Below the pieces are notes generated by a model, which saw only the letters and a program-made list of their open reading frames with translations, ran no database searches and was not told the origin of the DNA. Of a stretch of 64,000 nt of DNA, positions 44,079 to 52,631 are shown one piece after another. A program made the position numbers and the translations under genes. The stretch comes from Belnapia rosea (GTDB taxonomy: Bacteria > Pseudomonadota > Alphaproteobacteria > Acetobacterales > Acetobacteraceae), in the NCBI RefSeq assembly GCF_900101615.1, contig NZ_FMZX01000017.1, positions 1 to 64,000 of the forward strand. The letters are read 5' to 3'. The first letter of the stretch is position 1. Each line of letters opens with the position of its first letter.

Positions 44079-46673
44079 TTAATTTGTGCGCTGCCCCCGC
44101 TTGGCGCGCGAACCGACGCGGGGCTGCGCCTTAGGGTTTTCCTCAAACTTTGGGAGGGAGCCCTGATACCACCGGCCAGTACTTATGTAGTGGAGAAGTC
44201 TTTCCCGAGCAACCTGTAGGGGTTTTGCTGCATTGAAGCGAACGATTTTCTCCAACTCTCTATAATATTGTGTCGCTAACTCCTTAGCCTTTTCGTTTTT
44301 ATTATGTTTAATCATCGCCCCAACGTATTTCTCGCTCAGAGTCACAATCGGATATTGATCCCAGTCTAAAGCAGCGTACGCGAGTTGTCCCTCAAGTGTC
44401 TTGACGGCATCACCGATCAATTTTTCCGTTACAGAATCATAGTACGGGCGTTTAGCTGCGACTTTTAGTTGAAGATCGGCATAGGCGTGCACCGCATACG
44501 GATTATCTGAATAAGCCCTAATCGATTTGTTCAATATAGAAAGCGCCTCCTCGTCCCGCCCAATCGAGACGAGGTATTGGCCGTATTGAAGCCAAAAATG
44601 CCCGTCTAACTGGAACTCGACTTCGAACTCCTCATAAATTGCTCGCCCTTCTTCTTTTGCATGACGTCGGCGAGCAAGCTCGGAAGTGAAGTTGTGATTC
44701 AAAAGAAATTTGAACAATAGTGAATCCAAACGCGACACGCTCTTTACGACAGGTATTTTGTACTTTGTGTAAGTTCGCAGAACTTCTATTATTGAAGCTA
44801 TGATAACATTGATATCACAGACATTCTCAATTATGTGGCGGACGTAGAGTTCATGTCGTGCCCACAGACGACCGCCGCTGTCCTTGGAAACGATACCTTC
44901 AAGTGCCAAGAGACATTGTTCGAAATTTCTTTTAGTGAAAATTCGCTCGTAGGCAGCCTTCGCTTCGCTCTCTTTGATTCCAGAGCGCGCGAGGGTGGAA
45001 AGCCCAACAATAATCGCGAGATACCGACAGTCATCATCGGGAAGACCAAGAAATTCTTTAGTTATGACATCGCTGAACCGTTCAGAAGCGGTCGTCTCTC
45101 GCAAAGCAATTAAAAGCTGACTTTTTGAGGAACGCAATTTTTCCAGTTTCTCCGGCTGTGACAGCTTAAGAAAATCTGGTGCTGGAACATAATCGACAAG
45201 TCTTTCGACCAGTGGCTCGAAGTCGTTAGGCCCAAATCGTTCGTATACGAATGTCTTTGTGAAGGTTTCGATTCGCCGCTCAATATGGTCGCGCCACTCT
45301 CCCGACCTTGCGCTGGTCACGATAGTGATCCGTCCAGGATCGATGCCAAGCACGTCTTCGGCGAATGAATCTCCAAAAATAAAAGCGTCCCTGATATAAA
45401 GAACCACATGCTCTGTCTTATGCAAGCGGGAGATGAGTTGGAGCGCGGCACGGAGCGATCTGATATCGCTTCTTAGCTCGTAAATGATAGATCCTTCATT
45501 CTCACGCGAGAACCGGAGCAGGCACTGCATAAGCGCGGTTGTTTTGCCGCTGCCTGCCTGTCCGTGGCACACGAAGCATCGCTCGCGGTCACGGATTGCG
45601 TCTGTCATGGCTCGAAGTAAGCTTTCGGTCCGCTGAAGCCAGACCGGAATATTAGTCGATACAAGACGCCATGTGGGCGCTGTTCCCTCAAGGAAGCTCC
45701 GCGCTTCGCGTCGACGGGTAGAACCTCCGAGCTTGTCTCCCTCTCCTTGCGCGGAACGCCAATCACGGAGGACGATATATTTCGCCGCATCCAAGTCGGC
45801 TGCACTGACGGTCGTGTTGCTGACGAGCTTGGCCCCAAAGGCATTGTTCTCCCGCAAAACATCGATGGGTGTGATGGCTCCGCCAATTTTGGCCTCGAGC
45901 CAAGCAACAAAGTCTTCGAGCGTGGCCTGGATCACGCAGATGTTGCGCGTGTTGAAGCTGGACAGCTGAACTTCCGTAAATGTGTCCGGCGTCACTAAGA
46001 AGGCAAGTCCTAAGCCAGGGGCAGAAGGGGGGCGGGCTCTGTCCAGTTCAGCAGACAAAATTGGCTCGTTCAATCGGCTGCCAATGAAGACCGGGGTATG
46101 TAGAACGCAATCGGCCGCGAGCTCGCGGTACCAATCGTGTTCGTTACGATTTAGTCTTGCATTGTAATCTGCTTGGCTAAAAATAAAGCCGTGCTCCGGC
46201 TTCTGCGATTCGCCATGAAGATGCACAATCTGAAGATATTCGTGGCCCTCTCGGGCTGACACTTTGTCAGCGAGACCATTGAAGTATCTTCGGCGCTGAA
46301 CTGCATGCGCAGTATTAGAAAGAGCGTCATCGATGTTCCAAGTGTAGATCCTGTGCCAAGTGTAGTTGAGCAGGCGCTGAAGCTCGGCCGAGGGACTGAC
46401 CCGCGTGTACTCGTCACGGAGCACCTGAATGAACTGCGCGTGGCTCAACCGCGGCCCCACCACAGCCGAGATGACCTCGGGCAGTTCGTCTTCGGCGTAG
46501 GAAAGGCCTACCTTGACGGCCAGCAGTTCAGCCAACGAACGTCCTTGACGGACCTTGTCGCCTCTGACGTTCGTCGAGGTGGCGGATGCGCCAGCACCTA
46601 AGGCGAGGACAACCTTCCCCTCGCGCATAGCCGTCAGAAGTAGACGTTCATTCTCGGGAGCTATTTCGATCAT
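44079..46673 (-). CDS. SIR2 - P-loop NTPase - helical repeat protein, putative anti-phage defence
   Basis: An intact 864-residue protein. Residues about 15-260 form a SIR2-like NADase domain: GAGAS (26-30), TWNIDD (111-116, with N113) and HLHG (151-154), the residues that bind NAD+ and hydrolyse it in defence sirtuins such as ThsA and DSR proteins. Residues 340-480 hold a P-loop NTPase: Walker A GQAGSGKT (371-378), VVLYIRDA as Walker B, sensor TSARSGEW. The rest (500-864) is helical with TPR-like repeats. The architecture resembles SIR2-STAND (Avs-type) proteins in which phage sensing drives NAD+ depletion. Codon use is AT-rich, quite unlike its neighbours, indicating recent transfer. AGAGG lies 7 nt before the ATG; a TAACC-CTAC-GGTTA palindrome lies just upstream. 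Confidence 0.88.
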   Translation of the reverse strand: MIEIAPENERLLLTAMREGKVVLALGAGASATSTNVRGDKVRQGRSLAELLAVKVGLSYAEDELPEVISAVVGPRLSHAQFIQVLRDEYTRVSPSAELQRLLNYTWHRIYTWNIDDALSNTAHAVQRRRYFNGLADKVSAREGHEYLQIVHLHGESQKPEHGFIFSQADYNARLNRNEHDWYRELAADCVLHTPVFIGSRLNEPILSAELDRARPPSAPGLGLAFLVTPDTFTEVQLSSFNTRNICVIQATLEDFVAWLEAKIGGAITPIDVLRENNAFGAKLVSNTTVSAADLDAAKYIVLRDWRSAQGEGDKLGGSTRRREARSFLEGTAPTWRLVSTNIPVWLQRTESLLRAMTDAIRDRERCFVCHGQAGSGKTTALMQCLLRFSRENEGSIIYELRSDIRSLRAALQLISRLHKTEHVVLYIRDAFIFGDSFAEDVLGIDPGRITIVTSARSGEWRDHIERRIETFTKTFVYERFGPNDFEPLVERLVDYVPAPDFLKLSQPEKLEKLRSSKSQLLIALRETTASERFSDVITKEFLGLPDDDCRYLAIIVGLSTLARSGIKESEAKAAYERIFTKRNFEQCLLALEGIVSKDSGGRLWARHELYVRHIIENVCDINVIIASIIEVLRTYTKYKIPVVKSVSRLDSLLFKFLLNHNFTSELARRRHAKEEGRAIYEEFEVEFQLDGHFWLQYGQYLVSIGRDEEALSILNKSIRAYSDNPYAVHAYADLQLKVAAKRPYYDSVTEKLIGDAVKTLEGQLAYAALDWDQYPIVTLSEKYVGAMIKHNKNEKAKELATQYYRELEKIVRFNAAKPLQVARERLLHYISTGRWYQGSLPKFEENPKAQPRVGSRAKRGQRTN

Positions 46674-46886
46674 TGCAGTCCTCTTAAAAGAAGAGTAACC
46701 CTACGGTTAAATTTTTACGAGGGATGTTTTATCGCTCAGGCTTGCAGGGCGGCCCTCCCCCGGATCCTCCTCAAAGGAATTTCGCAAAGCGGATGCGTTA
46801 CAGAGCAGACGCACCCACATCCGGACGGAACGACTGGTTTCCACTCATCTCTGCTATTCCTGATTGAGCTTAAAGCCTCGCGCGCA

Positions 46887-47504
46887 TCATGGGCGGCCCG
46901 GCCGTCCGCCTTCCACCATGGAGAGGATGATGCGGCGCAGCTCCCTCACCGCCTCGTCCTGCGATATCTCGCCGCGGGCCGCGGCGTCGGATAGCGCGTC
47001 CGCCGCGCCCAGCGTGGCCCAAAGGGTGGCCGGTGCGAGGCTGCCGCCCTTGGTGAAGGGTTCCAGGATGGCGCGGCACTTGGCGATGAAGCCTGCCTGG
47101 TAGCCCCGCTTGAACGCATCCATCTCCGGCGCGCCGACGAGCGCGGCCGCGACACCGGGGATCTCCTGGCCCTGCGTCAGGACGCATCCGATATAGGCCG
47201 AGGCGATGACCTCCGCCCTCGCCGCCAGGGTGGGGCCGCAGGCCGCCAGCGCGGCATCCATGATCGCGGTCTGGCGCGCGTCGTAGTCGCGGTAGAGCGC
47301 GACCAGAAGGCCGTTACGCGTCTCGAAATGGTCGTAGACCACAGGCTTGGTCACGCCGGCCTGCTCGGCGAGGCGCCCGAGGGTCAGGGCGTCCGTCCCC
47401 TCATCCCGCACCAGGCGCCGGGCGGTGTCGATCAACTGGGCGTGCCGGTCCTCACGGGACAGGCGGCGGCGGGCAGGCGGAGGCATCGGCTTGGCACCGG
47501 GCAT
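46887..47504 (-). CDS. TetR family regulator of the adjacent oxidoreductase
   Basis: The 205-residue protein has a basic Pro-rich N-terminus followed by the TetR helix-turn-helix (ARRLVRDEGTDALTLGRLAEQAGVTKPVVYDHFETRNGLL; key part GVTKPVVYDHF). It is divergent from a flavodoxin-fold oxidoreductase with 84 bp between starts; this gap contains two tandem YTACCAAARGTA repeats, probable binding sites. The ATG at 47504 was chosen as the first in frame; a second at 47486 (MPPPARRR) is possible. It is likely a redox- or quinone-responsive repressor. Confidence 0.92.
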   Translation of the reverse strand: MPGAKPMPPPARRRLSREDRHAQLIDTARRLVRDEGTDALTLGRLAEQAGVTKPVVYDHFETRNGLLVALYRDYDARQTAIMDAALAACGPTLAARAEVIASAYIGCVLTQGQEIPGVAAALVGAPEMDAFKRGYQAGFIAKCRAILEPFTKGGSLAPATLWATLGAADALSDAAARGEISQDEAVRELRRIILSMVEGGRPGRP

Positions 47505-47506
47505 GC

Positions 47507-47548
47507 TTGACAAACAACCTACCAAAGGTAACTTACCAAAAGTATATA
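47507..47548 (+). promoter_or_regulatory. Tandem TetR operator and promoter before the oxidoreductase
   Basis: CTACCAAAGGTA (47519-47530) and TTACCAAAAGTA (47533-47544) are two copies of one element 14 bp apart, each with TACC/GGTA-like dyad symmetry. TTGACA at 47507-47512 and TATATA at 47543-47548 are promoter-like elements overlapping them, although not spaced as one promoter. Binding of the divergent TetR protein here would block both directions. Confidence 0.55.
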
Positions 47549-47588
47549 ACGCTCGCGCGTCCGAGCCAACCAGCCAGGAGGCCACGCC

Positions 47589-48206
47589 ATGCATGCCCTC
47601 GTCGTCACGTCGCATCCCAGCGCCGCGTCCTTCACCCATGCGGTCGCACGGCAGGTGATCGCAGGCCTCGATGCCCATCCAGGCCATACCAGCGAGATGG
47701 CCGATCTCACAGCCGAGGGCTTCGACCCGCGCTTCACGGCCACGGACCTCGCGCTGTTCGAGCGCCGCGGCGCGGCCGATGCCAGCGTCCTCGCCGAACA
47801 GCAGAGGATCGACCGGGCCGACCTGCTGGTGCTGGTCTACCCGGTCTATTGGTGGTCCATGCCCGGGCTGCTGAAAGGGTGGATCGACCGCGTCTTCACC
47901 CAGGGCTGGGCCTATGACGAGGGGCCGGACGGCGCCACGGTGAAGCTGCTCGGCCGCCTGGCGGTGCAGCTCGTCGGCATCGGCGGCGCCGACCAGGGGA
48001 CCTATGCGCGCCATGGCTATGCCGATGCCATGCGGACGCAGATCGACCACGGGATCTTCGGCTATTGCGGCGCGCCGGTGGTGGGGTCCGACTTCCTGCT
48101 GCATCCCGATGCGCCATCCCGGGAGCGGGCGCTGCGCCAGGCCTTGGACATCGGGGCTGGACTGGCCGCAAGGGCACCGCATTGGCACGCCTCACCCGCC
48201 GCCTGA
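47589..48206 (+). CDS. NAD(P)H-dependent oxidoreductase (flavodoxin-like, MdaB/KefF type)
   Basis: The 205-residue protein has the flavodoxin-like quinone reductase signature: MHALVVTSHPSAASFTHAVA, LVLVYPVYWWSMPGLLKGWIDRVFTQGWAY (key parts PVYWWSMP and KGWIDRVF) and VGIGGADQGTY. This group reduces quinones or other electrophiles by two electrons using FMN/FAD. Its divergent TetR regulator and operator repeats suggest induction by a quinone-like compound. The gene converges with a minus-strand SDR gene 10 bp downstream. Confidence 0.93.
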   Translation: MHALVVTSHPSAASFTHAVARQVIAGLDAHPGHTSEMADLTAEGFDPRFTATDLALFERRGAADASVLAEQQRIDRADLLVLVYPVYWWSMPGLLKGWIDRVFTQGWAYDEGPDGATVKLLGRLAVQLVGIGGADQGTYARHGYADAMRTQIDHGIFGYCGAPVVGSDFLLHPDAPSRERALRQALDIGAGLAARAPHWHASPAA

Positions 48207-48216
48207 GGGGCGCCCG

Positions 48217-49185
48217 TCAGCGGCCCCGGAACCCGCCCTCCACGGTCGGCGGCGCGGGGCTGGGGGCGTGGAGGTTGCCGGGCCCGTCGGGGGCCGGCGG
48301 CGCGTCCTCCATCTGCAGGCGATGGATGACGCTGCCCGCGATGCGCGTGGTCAGGCCCGGCGCGAGCCGGGAGCCGAGCACGGCGGCCGCGGCCTTCGGG
48401 CCCACCGGGAATTTGCCGGAGGGCGCGTTGACCGAGGCCCAGACCACGGCCTCCGCCACGTCGCGCGCGCCGTCCATCCAGGGGCCGCGCGGCTCGCGCC
48501 CGGCATAGGAGGCGGCATTGGCCCAGAAGGGCGTGTCCACGGCCCAGGGCAGGATCGTCACGACCCGCAGGCGGTCGAGGCCGCCGAGGCGCAGCTCCTG
48601 CCGGAGCGCCCCGTCGAGGCCGATGATCGCGTGCTTCGTCGCGGCGTAGGAGGCGTGGTAGGCCAGCGGCACGCGCCCCTCCACCGAGGCCATGTTCACC
48701 AGCGTGCCGTGGCCCTGCGCACGGAAGAGGCGCAGCGCGGCATGGCTGCCGAAGATGACGCCGTTGAGGTTCACCGCCACCGTCCGCGCATGGTCGGCGA
48801 CCGGGATCTCCTCGAAGCGGCCGATGGGCGCGACGCCGGCATTGTTGACCCAGACATCCACCCGCCCGAAGCGCCGCTCGGCGGTCTCGGCCAGGGCCTC
48901 GACCGCCTCGGGGCGGCTGACATCGGTGGGCACGACCAGCGCCTCGCCGCCGGCGGCGCGGATCGTCGCCGCGACCCCCTCCAGCGCCTCGGCGCGGCGG
49001 GCGGCGAGGACGACCCTGGCGCCGAGGGAGCCGGCCCGCTCCGCCACGCCCCGGCCGATGCCGGAGGAGGCGCCAGTGACCACCCAGGTGCGGCCGGCGA
49101 TGGCGGCGCGGTCCGATTCATGGACGACCGGCATCGCGCAAGCGGCCGGGAGCAGCAGCAGGATCGCCAGGAGGATGCGTGGCAT
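48217..49185 (-). CDS. Short-chain dehydrogenase with lipoprotein-type signal
   Basis: The 322-residue protein is a classical SDR with TGASSGIG (cofactor loop, about 37), NNAG, Ser in VNMASVEG and YAATK. Unusually it begins MPRILLAILLLLPAACAM, a signal peptide ending in a lipobox-like LPAAC, so this dehydrogenase may be anchored in the envelope or inserted by a single helix. The C-terminus is an 80-residue extension with a Pro-rich tail. The similar membrane-linked SDRs of alphaproteobacteria act on lipids or steroids. The start at 49185 gives this signal; without it the SDR core would begin near residue 28. Confidence 0.85.
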   Translation of the reverse strand: MPRILLAILLLLPAACAMPVVHESDRAAIAGRTWVVTGASSGIGRGVAERAGSLGARVVLAARRAEALEGVAATIRAAGGEALVVPTDVSRPEAVEALAETAERRFGRVDVWVNNAGVAPIGRFEEIPVADHARTVAVNLNGVIFGSHAALRLFRAQGHGTLVNMASVEGRVPLAYHASYAATKHAIIGLDGALRQELRLGGLDRLRVVTILPWAVDTPFWANAASYAGREPRGPWMDGARDVAEAVVWASVNAPSGKFPVGPKAAAAVLGSRLAPGLTTRIAGSVIHRLQMEDAPPAPDGPGNLHAPSPAPPTVEGGFRGR

Positions 49186-49279
49186 GGGGATCCTGCGCCA
49201 AGGGACAAAGGGAACATGGGGTGAGGAGCGAGCCCGCCGGAAACGGCGGGGCCGGCCCTCCGTTCCGCGCGGCCCGGTG

Positions 49280-50551
49280 TCAGCGCAGCGCCAGGCCCGT
49301 CGCCGGCGCAATGCGCGCCCTGGCCTCCCGCAGCCGGTCGAGGCGGGTGTCGGTCGCGGCCAGCTCGCGGTCGAGGGCGGCGTAGAAGCGGCGCTCGAAT
49401 TCCGCCATCTCCGGGGGGAGTGCGCGGCGTTCCTCGCGCAGCCGGTGCAGGCGGGCGGCATACCAGCGGAGGTTGGGCTCCAGCGCATGGTCGCGCGGCG
49501 TCGCCAGGATGGCGGCGAGCCAGCCCCGGTAGGGGCCGATGGTCGGCTCGTCGTAGAAGATGAGGCCGAGCTCGGTCTCATAGACCTCGTTCGCCGCCCA
49601 GGCCGGGGCCGAGAGGGCGATGATGCCGGGGCGGACGGGCAGCTGGGCGAAGTCGAGCACGGCGCGGCGGGCGGCCGGGTCGGCGAAGGCGGCCTCCGGG
49701 TCGAGCAGGGCCGGGTTGTTGCCGCGGCGCATGAGGTTGACGAACTCGTTCTTCGGCACCGGGAAGTCGAGGATGGCGAGCGGCAGCGGCATGTTGGTCG
49801 GCCAGGGTTGCCAGAAGCCGGCGGCAGCGAGCGCGTTATGCGCGAGATGGATGCAGTTGTCCTGGAAGATGGACCAGCGGAAGTCGCGCGCGCCGCCGCG
49901 GTAGGGCGCGTTCTCGGCATTGAGGAAGCGGATCATCGCCAGCATCTGCGGCCGCGTCACCGGCACCCGGGCGCAGTAGCGGCCGCGGCCGAGGCCGATG
50001 GCATAGTCGGTGGCGATGGAGATCTCGTAGCGCGCGGCCTCCGGGTCGAGGCCGGCGGGGGCCTTGTCCAGCGCCTCGGGATGGAAGGCGATGGTGTTGT
50101 AGAGGCCGAGGCGGCGGGCCTCGGCCTGGACCTCGGCGTAGCGGGCGCGGTTAAGGGTCTCGCCGGGGCGGAGGCCGCCCTCGAAGAAGAAGTCGCGGCC
50201 CGGGACCGCCACCCATTTGGCGTTGCGGAAATGGGCATTCATCGAGAGGCCGACGCCCTCCTCCGGCCCGGCGCCGGGGGCGTCGCAGGGGATGAGCGTG
50301 CCGTCCGGGCCGCGGCAGGCGCCGTTGAGGTAGAGCACGGCATGGCCGCCGATATCACCGCGGATCTCGGCGCCGAAACCGGGGCGCTTCCGTATCTGGG
50401 AGAGGGCGCAGAACTCGGCATAGAGGGGGAAGGCAGCGGCATAGCCGGGCTCGGGATCGGCGATGCCGGGGCGGCTGAAATCCACTGCGCCGCAGCCGGC
50501 CAGCCAGAGCGCGGCCATCGCGGCGATCCATCGCCGCAGGCACACCATCAT
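49280..50551 (-). CDS. Lipoprotein with possible permuted papain-like (NlpC/LRAT-type) domain
   Basis: I do not recognise a named family. The 423-residue protein has a lipoprotein signal (AALWLAGC, Cys about 20). Two elements fit a circularly permuted papain-like fold: a His in GGHAVLYL (about 70) followed much later by an Asn-Cys in FQDNCIHLAHNAL (Cys about 233), the order seen in LRAT/DUF830-type and DUF4105-like enzymes. The rest is helical, with a C-terminal Arg/Ala-rich helix. Start is an ATG at 50551 (MM doublet). Between the SDR and DUF2243 genes on the same strand. The catalytic assignment is inference from two motifs only. Confidence 0.75.
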   Translation of the reverse strand: MMVCLRRWIAAMAALWLAGCGAVDFSRPGIADPEPGYAAAFPLYAEFCALSQIRKRPGFGAEIRGDIGGHAVLYLNGACRGPDGTLIPCDAPGAGPEEGVGLSMNAHFRNAKWVAVPGRDFFFEGGLRPGETLNRARYAEVQAEARRLGLYNTIAFHPEALDKAPAGLDPEAARYEISIATDYAIGLGRGRYCARVPVTRPQMLAMIRFLNAENAPYRGGARDFRWSIFQDNCIHLAHNALAAAGFWQPWPTNMPLPLAILDFPVPKNEFVNLMRRGNNPALLDPEAAFADPAARRAVLDFAQLPVRPGIIALSAPAWAANEVYETELGLIFYDEPTIGPYRGWLAAILATPRDHALEPNLRWYAARLHRLREERRALPPEMAEFERRFYAALDRELAATDTRLDRLREARARIAPATGLALR

Positions 50552-50619
50552 CGACACATCGCCCCATGGTTGTGGGGGATGGAACGCTGGCGGGTCGTTC
50601 GGGTTGCGGCCCGGCCCGT

Positions 50620-51333
50620 TTACAGCCGCGTCAGGCAGAGGCCGGGCAGCGCGGGCAGCGGGGCCGGATGGGCACCGAGGGCCAGCGCCGTGCGGCGGAA
50701 TCCGGCGGGGTCGGGGGTGGCGAAGACCCAGACGTCCCCCGCGGCATCGGCGCCGGCGAGTTGCGCCGTGGCGGCGAGGCGGAGCGCCGCCTCGGGGCCC
50801 GGCAGGGCAAGGGCGACGAAGCTCGGGCCACGGGCCGGCAGGGCGGCGCCGAGGCCGGCGGAGAGCGCCAGCAGGGCGAGCGAGCCGGGGGGCAGGCGCG
50901 GGCCCCGCTCGCGCCACAGCAGGCCGAGGCCGATGGCGGCGAGGCCGAGGGCGAAGAAGGCGAGGTCGTAGAGCAGCGGCTGGTCGACACCCTCGCGGAT
51001 GCGGTGCAGGCCGAGCGCCCAGTGGTTCACCACGGCGTCCAGCACATGCCAGGCGCCGAAGCCGATGGCGAAGGCGGCCGCGAAGCGGCGGCCCGTGGCG
51101 GCGGATGGCAGCGGCCAGAGCAGGGCAAGGCCGAGGGCGAGGACCAGGTAGTGGATGGCATGGAACACGCCGTCCCAGGCCATGTGCCAGCGTTCCAGCA
51201 CCAGGGTCTGGCCAGGATACCAGCCGCTCAGCAGATGGTGCCACTGCAGCAGCTGGTGCAGCAGGATGCCGTCGAAGAAGCCGCCGAAGGCGAAGCCCAT
51301 GAGCCCGCCGGACCAGCCGATGCGTCCCCTCAT
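50620..51333 (-). CDS. DUF2243 membrane protein
   Basis: The 237-residue protein has five or six hydrophobic helices and the DUF2243 signature: GGLMGFAFGGFFDGILLHQLLQWHHLLS (key parts GFFDGILLHQ and QWHHLL) and WHVLDAVVNHWALGLHRIR, with several conserved His residues in or near the membrane that might bind metal or haem. The family is found with cytochrome oxidase (caa3)-like and CtaG genes but occurs alone too. The C-terminal 60 residues are less hydrophobic. It lies 68 bp upstream of the lipoprotein gene on the same strand. Confidence 0.9.
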   Translation of the reverse strand: MRGRIGWSGGLMGFAFGGFFDGILLHQLLQWHHLLSGWYPGQTLVLERWHMAWDGVFHAIHYLVLALGLALLWPLPSAATGRRFAAAFAIGFGAWHVLDAVVNHWALGLHRIREGVDQPLLYDLAFFALGLAAIGLGLLWRERGPRLPPGSLALLALSAGLGAALPARGPSFVALALPGPEAALRLAATAQLAGADAAGDVWVFATPDPAGFRRTALALGAHPAPLPALPGLCLTRL

Positions 51334-51461
51334 GATCCCCTCCCCTCGCCTGCCGAAGGGGCAATGCGGCGGCGGGGCGGGGGTTCCGGCCCGTTGCGCG
51401 GGCGGGGCTTCGCGCCGGCCGCGGGGCCGTTACAATGGGTGCCCAACGGGAGAGGACACGG

Positions 51462-52631
51462 ATGATGCGCCTGGACAGCACGGCCCTGCCGCAGGACTGG
51501 CCGGATGGGGCCTATGCAGCCCGGATCATGGGCGCCGAGGGGCCTTCGGCCATTGCCCTCCTCAATGGCGCCGCCTTCGACATGACGCCGGCCTTCGGCA
51601 CGGTCAGTGCCTGGCTGAACGAGGCGGAGCCGGTGGCGGCGATCCGCAACCGCGGCGTGCCGGTGCCGCTCGACCTGCCGGCGGTGCTCGCCAACAGCGC
51701 CCATGCGGGGCGGGACGCGGCGAAGCCCTGGCTGCTGGCGCCCATCGACCTGCAGGCGGTGAAGGCCTGCGGCGTCACCTATGTGCGCTCCATGCTGGAG
51801 CGGGTGATCGAGGAGCGTTGCCGCGGCGATGCCAGCCAGGCCGAGGCGGTGCGCGCCGAGGTGCGGCAGATCATCGGCGACGACCTCGCCACGCTGCGGC
51901 CGGGCAGCCCGGAGGCGCGCGCGGTGAAGGCGGCGCTGATGGAGAAGGGCTGGTGGAGCCAGTACCTGGAGGTCGGCATCGGGCCGGATGCGGAGATCTT
52001 CACCAAGTGCCAGCCCCTTGCCTCGGTCGGCATCGGGGCCAAGGTCGGCGTGCATCCAACCAGCGAGTGGAGCAACCCGGAGCCGGAGGTGGTGCTGGCC
52101 GTCAACGCGCGCGGCGCCATCCTCGGCGCCATGCTCGGCAACGACGTGAACCTGCGCGACGTCGAGGGGCGTTCCGCGCTGCTGCTTGGCCGGGCCAAGG
52201 ACAACAACGCGGCCTGCGCGCTCGGGCCGCTGCTGCGGCTCTTCGATGGCGGCTTCACCCTCGAGGATGTGCGGCGGGCGGAGATCGCGCTGACGATCGA
52301 GGGGCGGGACGGGTTCCGGCTGGAGGAGACGGGCGCGGTGGGCTCGATCAGCCGCGACCCGACGGAGGTGGTGGATCAGCTCATCGGGCCGCATCACCAG
52401 TATCCGGACGGGGCGGTGCTGTTCCTCGGCACGCCCTTCTCGCCGAGCAAGGATCGCGGGGCGGCGGGCCAGGGCTTCACCCACCACCCGGGCGACGTGG
52501 TGCGGATCGCCTCGCCCCGGCTCGGCGCGCTGGTGAACGAGGTGGACCGGACGGATGCCTGCCCGCCCTGGACCTTCGGCACCGGGGCGCTGATGGCCAA
52601 CCTCGCCCGGCGCGGGTTGCCGCGGGCATGA
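51462..52631 (+). CDS. Fumarylacetoacetate hydrolase family protein (GguC/AraD1-like)
   Basis: The 389-residue protein has the FAH fold: the metal/substrate segment SEWSNPEPEVVLAVNARG (E..E.E motif), GAMLGNDVNLRDVEGRSALLLGRAKDNNAACALGP and the C-terminal GTPFSPS. It resembles the GguC/L-2-keto-3-deoxyarabonate-dehydratase-like group in length and layout. The reaction is probably dehydration or C-C cleavage of a 2-keto acid. GGGAGAGGA precedes the ATG at 51462. Its stop overlaps the start of the alpha/beta hydrolase gene (ATGA). Confidence 0.88.
   Translation: MMRLDSTALPQDWPDGAYAARIMGAEGPSAIALLNGAAFDMTPAFGTVSAWLNEAEPVAAIRNRGVPVPLDLPAVLANSAHAGRDAAKPWLLAPIDLQAVKACGVTYVRSMLERVIEERCRGDASQAEAVRAEVRQIIGDDLATLRPGSPEARAVKAALMEKGWWSQYLEVGIGPDAEIFTKCQPLASVGIGAKVGVHPTSEWSNPEPEVVLAVNARGAILGAMLGNDVNLRDVEGRSALLLGRAKDNNAACALGPLLRLFDGGFTLEDVRRAEIALTIEGRDGFRLEETGAVGSISRDPTEVVDQLIGPHHQYPDGAVLFLGTPFSPSKDRGAAGQGFTHHPGDVVRIASPRLGALVNEVDRTDACPPWTFGTGALMANLARRGLPRA

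Noticed and set aside
44835-45113. Plus-strand frame inside the SIR2-NTPase gene
   Set aside because: Antisense to a well-supported coding region; no independent evidence.
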